A stretch of 6,750 nt of DNA from Candidatus Iainarchaeum sp. (GTDB taxonomy: Archaea > Iainarchaeota > Iainarchaeia > Iainarchaeales > GCA-2688035). Location: contig JAFCFG010000053.1 in the NCBI GenBank assembly GCA_017608725.1, positions 1-6,750 on the forward strand, in the 5' to 3' direction. The notes under the pieces were generated by a model, which saw nothing but the letters and a program-made list of their open reading frames with translations, searched no databases and was not told the DNA's origin. The stretch's first letter is position 1. Each line of letters opens with the position of its first letter. Positions 5,632 to 6,750 of this stretch are shown here, piece by piece. The position numbers and the translations under genes are program-made.

Positions 5632-6594
5632 TTGGCTATTGAGTTACCCTGGGTTGAAAAATACAGGCCAGCAAAACTTGAAGACCTGGTTGGGCAACCA
5701 GAGATAGTGAAAAGGCTGCAGAGCTATGTGAGCAAACACAACACACCAAACCTCCTCTTCTCAGGCTCAGCCGGGGTTGGAAAAACAAGTGCAGCCGTTG
5801 CTTTGGCAAAAGAGCTGTTTGGCAAGCAATTTGAAAGGAATTTCCTTGAATTGAACGCCTCGAATGAAAGAGGCATTGATGTTGTCAGAAAAACAATCAA
5901 GGACTTTGCAAGAACCCTGGCATTTGGCGGAGACTTCAAAATAATTTTTCTGGACGAATCAGATGCACTAACACCAGATGCACAACAGGCATTGAGGAGG
6001 ACAATGGAAAAATACACGCGGACTTGCAGGTTTATTTTAAGTTGCAATTACAGCAGCAGAATAATTGAACCAATCCAATCAAGGTGCGTTGTGTTCAGGT
6101 TCAGGCCCCTGACAGGAAAGCAGATGCAGCAAAGGCTGCAGGACATAGCCAAGCAGGAAAAAGTGCAATTTGACCAAAAAGCATTGGATGCAGTTATCTA
6201 TGTCAGCATGGGGGACATGAGAAAGGCAATAAATGTCCTGCAGGCAAGCGCTGCTTTGGGCAGCAAAGTAACAGAGGACACAGTTTTCAACGTAAGCAGC
6301 AGGGCAAAGCCAGCTGAGATAAAGGAAATGATCCAGCTTGCTTTGAAAGGAAATTTCCTCGAAGCAAGAAACCTGCTTGATACACTGCTGTACGAGCATG
6401 GCATGTCAGGCGAAGACGTGGTGCTGCAGCTTTACAGGGAAGTGATGGCAGCTGAAGAGAAAGAAATTGAGAGCAAAACCAAGATAGCACTGGTTGATGT
6501 TATCGGAGAATACAACTTCAGGATGGTTGAAGGGGCAAACGAAAGAATCCAGCTGGAGGCACTGCTTGCCCAGTTCATGCGGTTCAAGCGCTGA
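5632..6594 (+). CDS. rfcS: Replication factor C small subunit (clamp loader ATPase)
   Basis: RFC small subunits form most of the clamp loader that opens the PCNA ring and loads it on primed DNA. The 320 residues are the usual archaeal length and contain no intein. The RFC signature PWVEKYRP is at 6-13, followed by DLVGQ. The Walker A site GSAGVGKT is at 45-52 with Lys51. ELNASNERGIDVVR spans 73-86. Walker B is IIFLDE (104-109) with Asp108 and Glu109, followed by SDALTPDAQQALRRTME. Sensor 1 is SCNY with Asn139. The SRC motif (150-152) carries the trans-acting arginine finger Arg151. Sensor 2 is GDMRKAIN (194-201) with Arg197. The C-terminal collar helices follow to QFMRFKR. All catalytic residues are intact. 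The start is TTG with a good ribosome site. It is transcribed divergently from the membrane protein/methylthiotransferase set, and no large-subunit gene (rfcL) is seen within the window. Confidence 0.97.
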   Translation: MAIELPWVEKYRPAKLEDLVGQPEIVKRLQSYVSKHNTPNLLFSGSAGVGKTSAAVALAKELFGKQFERNFLELNASNERGIDVVRKTIKDFARTLAFGGDFKIIFLDESDALTPDAQQALRRTMEKYTRTCRFILSCNYSSRIIEPIQSRCVVFRFRPLTGKQMQQRLQDIAKQEKVQFDQKALDAVIYVSMGDMRKAINVLQASAALGSKVTEDTVFNVSSRAKPAEIKEMIQLALKGNFLEARNLLDTLLYEHGMSGEDVVLQLYREVMAAEEKEIESKTKIALVDVIGEYNFRMVEGANERIQLEALLAQFMRFKR

Positions 6595-6623
6595 CAGCTT
6601 TGTTAAACAGCCATGCCTCCTTA

Positions 6624-6749
6624 TCAGCAGGCGTTAACCTCATCATTGCCTATTCTATCGTATGGCGATGATAGTAAAAATATTGCCTTTTTTTCTTCAC
6701 CGGAAATGTGCTCTCCCGAATGGTTTATTAATGAGTTTTTTCTTTCTAT
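6624..6749 (-). CDS. Possible C-terminal end of a gene entering from the right (weak)
   Basis: On the minus strand a frame is open from the window edge to a TGA at 6624-6626, giving 41 residues that include SGEEKKAIFLLSSPYDRIG and end in NDEVNAC. No start codon is present, so it would be the 3' part of a gene beginning outside the window and converging on rfcS, 29 bases from its stop. Its codons favour purines at the first position, as real genes tend to. No family is recognised. The plus strand is also open here (from ATG 6613 to the edge), so at least one of the two is chance. Another minus frame just downstream (ATG at about 6645 to TGA at 6584-6586) reads MMRLTPADKEAWLFNKAVSA, which could be the continuation after a frameshift. 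Confidence 0.28.
   Translation of the reverse strand: MERKNSLINHSGEHISGEEKKAIFLLSSPYDRIGNDEVNAC
6688..6694 (+). terminator. Possible rfcS terminator: stem followed by T-run
   Basis: An imperfect inverted repeat (ATCATTGCC 6642-6650 with GGCGATGAT 6664-6672, one T-G pair) is followed by seven T at 6688-6694, about 95 bases after the rfcS stop. T-runs end transcription in archaea; the stem may not be needed. Confidence 0.35.
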
Positions 6750-6750
6750 T

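Noticed and set aside
6577..6592. tRNA T-arm-like GCGGTTCAAGCGC near the end of rfcS
   Set aside because: It encodes the conserved RFC C-terminus and no acceptor, D or anticodon arms can be built around it.
6613..6750. Plus-strand frame from ATG 6613 open to the window edge (46 codons, begins MPPYQQALTSS)
   Set aside because: It has no ribosome site, an unusual serine/phenylalanine content, no AGC serine codons unlike its neighbours, and few purines at first codon positions. It cannot be excluded without sequence to the right.

Overview
The window reads as a stretch of an archaeal chromosome. It carries an archaeal replication factor C small subunit, the start of an archaeal-type topoisomerase IA, a eukaryote/archaea-type (CDKAL1-like) tRNA methylthiotransferase and an Lrp/AsnC regulator. 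A/T-rich TATA-like boxes lie upstream of genes, T-runs follow stops, and Shine-Dalgarno sequences match the archaeal 16S tail (AGGTGAT, AGGTGG). Gene spacing is tight and three of six complete genes appear to start with TTG. Gene content and divergent sequences would suit a small-genome (DPANN-like, perhaps Diapherotrites or Micrarchaeota) lineage, but that placement is inference only.

Layout. Positions 1-393 (minus) hold the N-terminal 131 codons of topA, cut by the window edge. Positions 480-953 (minus) hold a one-domain-pair Lrp/AsnC regulator. A 103-base divergent promoter region separates it from 1057-2688 (plus), a 543-residue protein related to anaerobic ribonucleotide reductase (NrdD) that has lost the glycyl-radical and zinc-site end. 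Convergent to it, 2722-3513 (minus) is a six-segment membrane protein. Upstream of that on the same strand are the methylthiotransferase (3559-4809) and a four-segment membrane protein (4843-5469). These three minus-strand genes are spaced 33-45 bases apart and may share a transcript. A 162-base divergent intergenic region, rich in inverted repeats, leads into rfcS (5632-6594, plus). The last 156 bases hold no confident gene; a weak minus-strand open stretch may be the 3' end of a gene entering from the right.

How they fit together. rfcS (clamp loader) and topA (DNA topology) are replication functions, and an NrdD relative would normally supply dNTPs, so the window has a loose DNA-metabolism theme. 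The tRNA modification gene and the two membrane proteins do not obviously belong to it. The strongest oddity is the NrdD-like protein: its N-terminal allosteric (ATP-cone) part is well preserved, while the residues that make NrdD an enzyme are missing, which suggests a nucleotide-sensing or otherwise repurposed protein. The second is the structured leader of rfcS. No mobile element, CRISPR array, rRNA or tRNA was seen.
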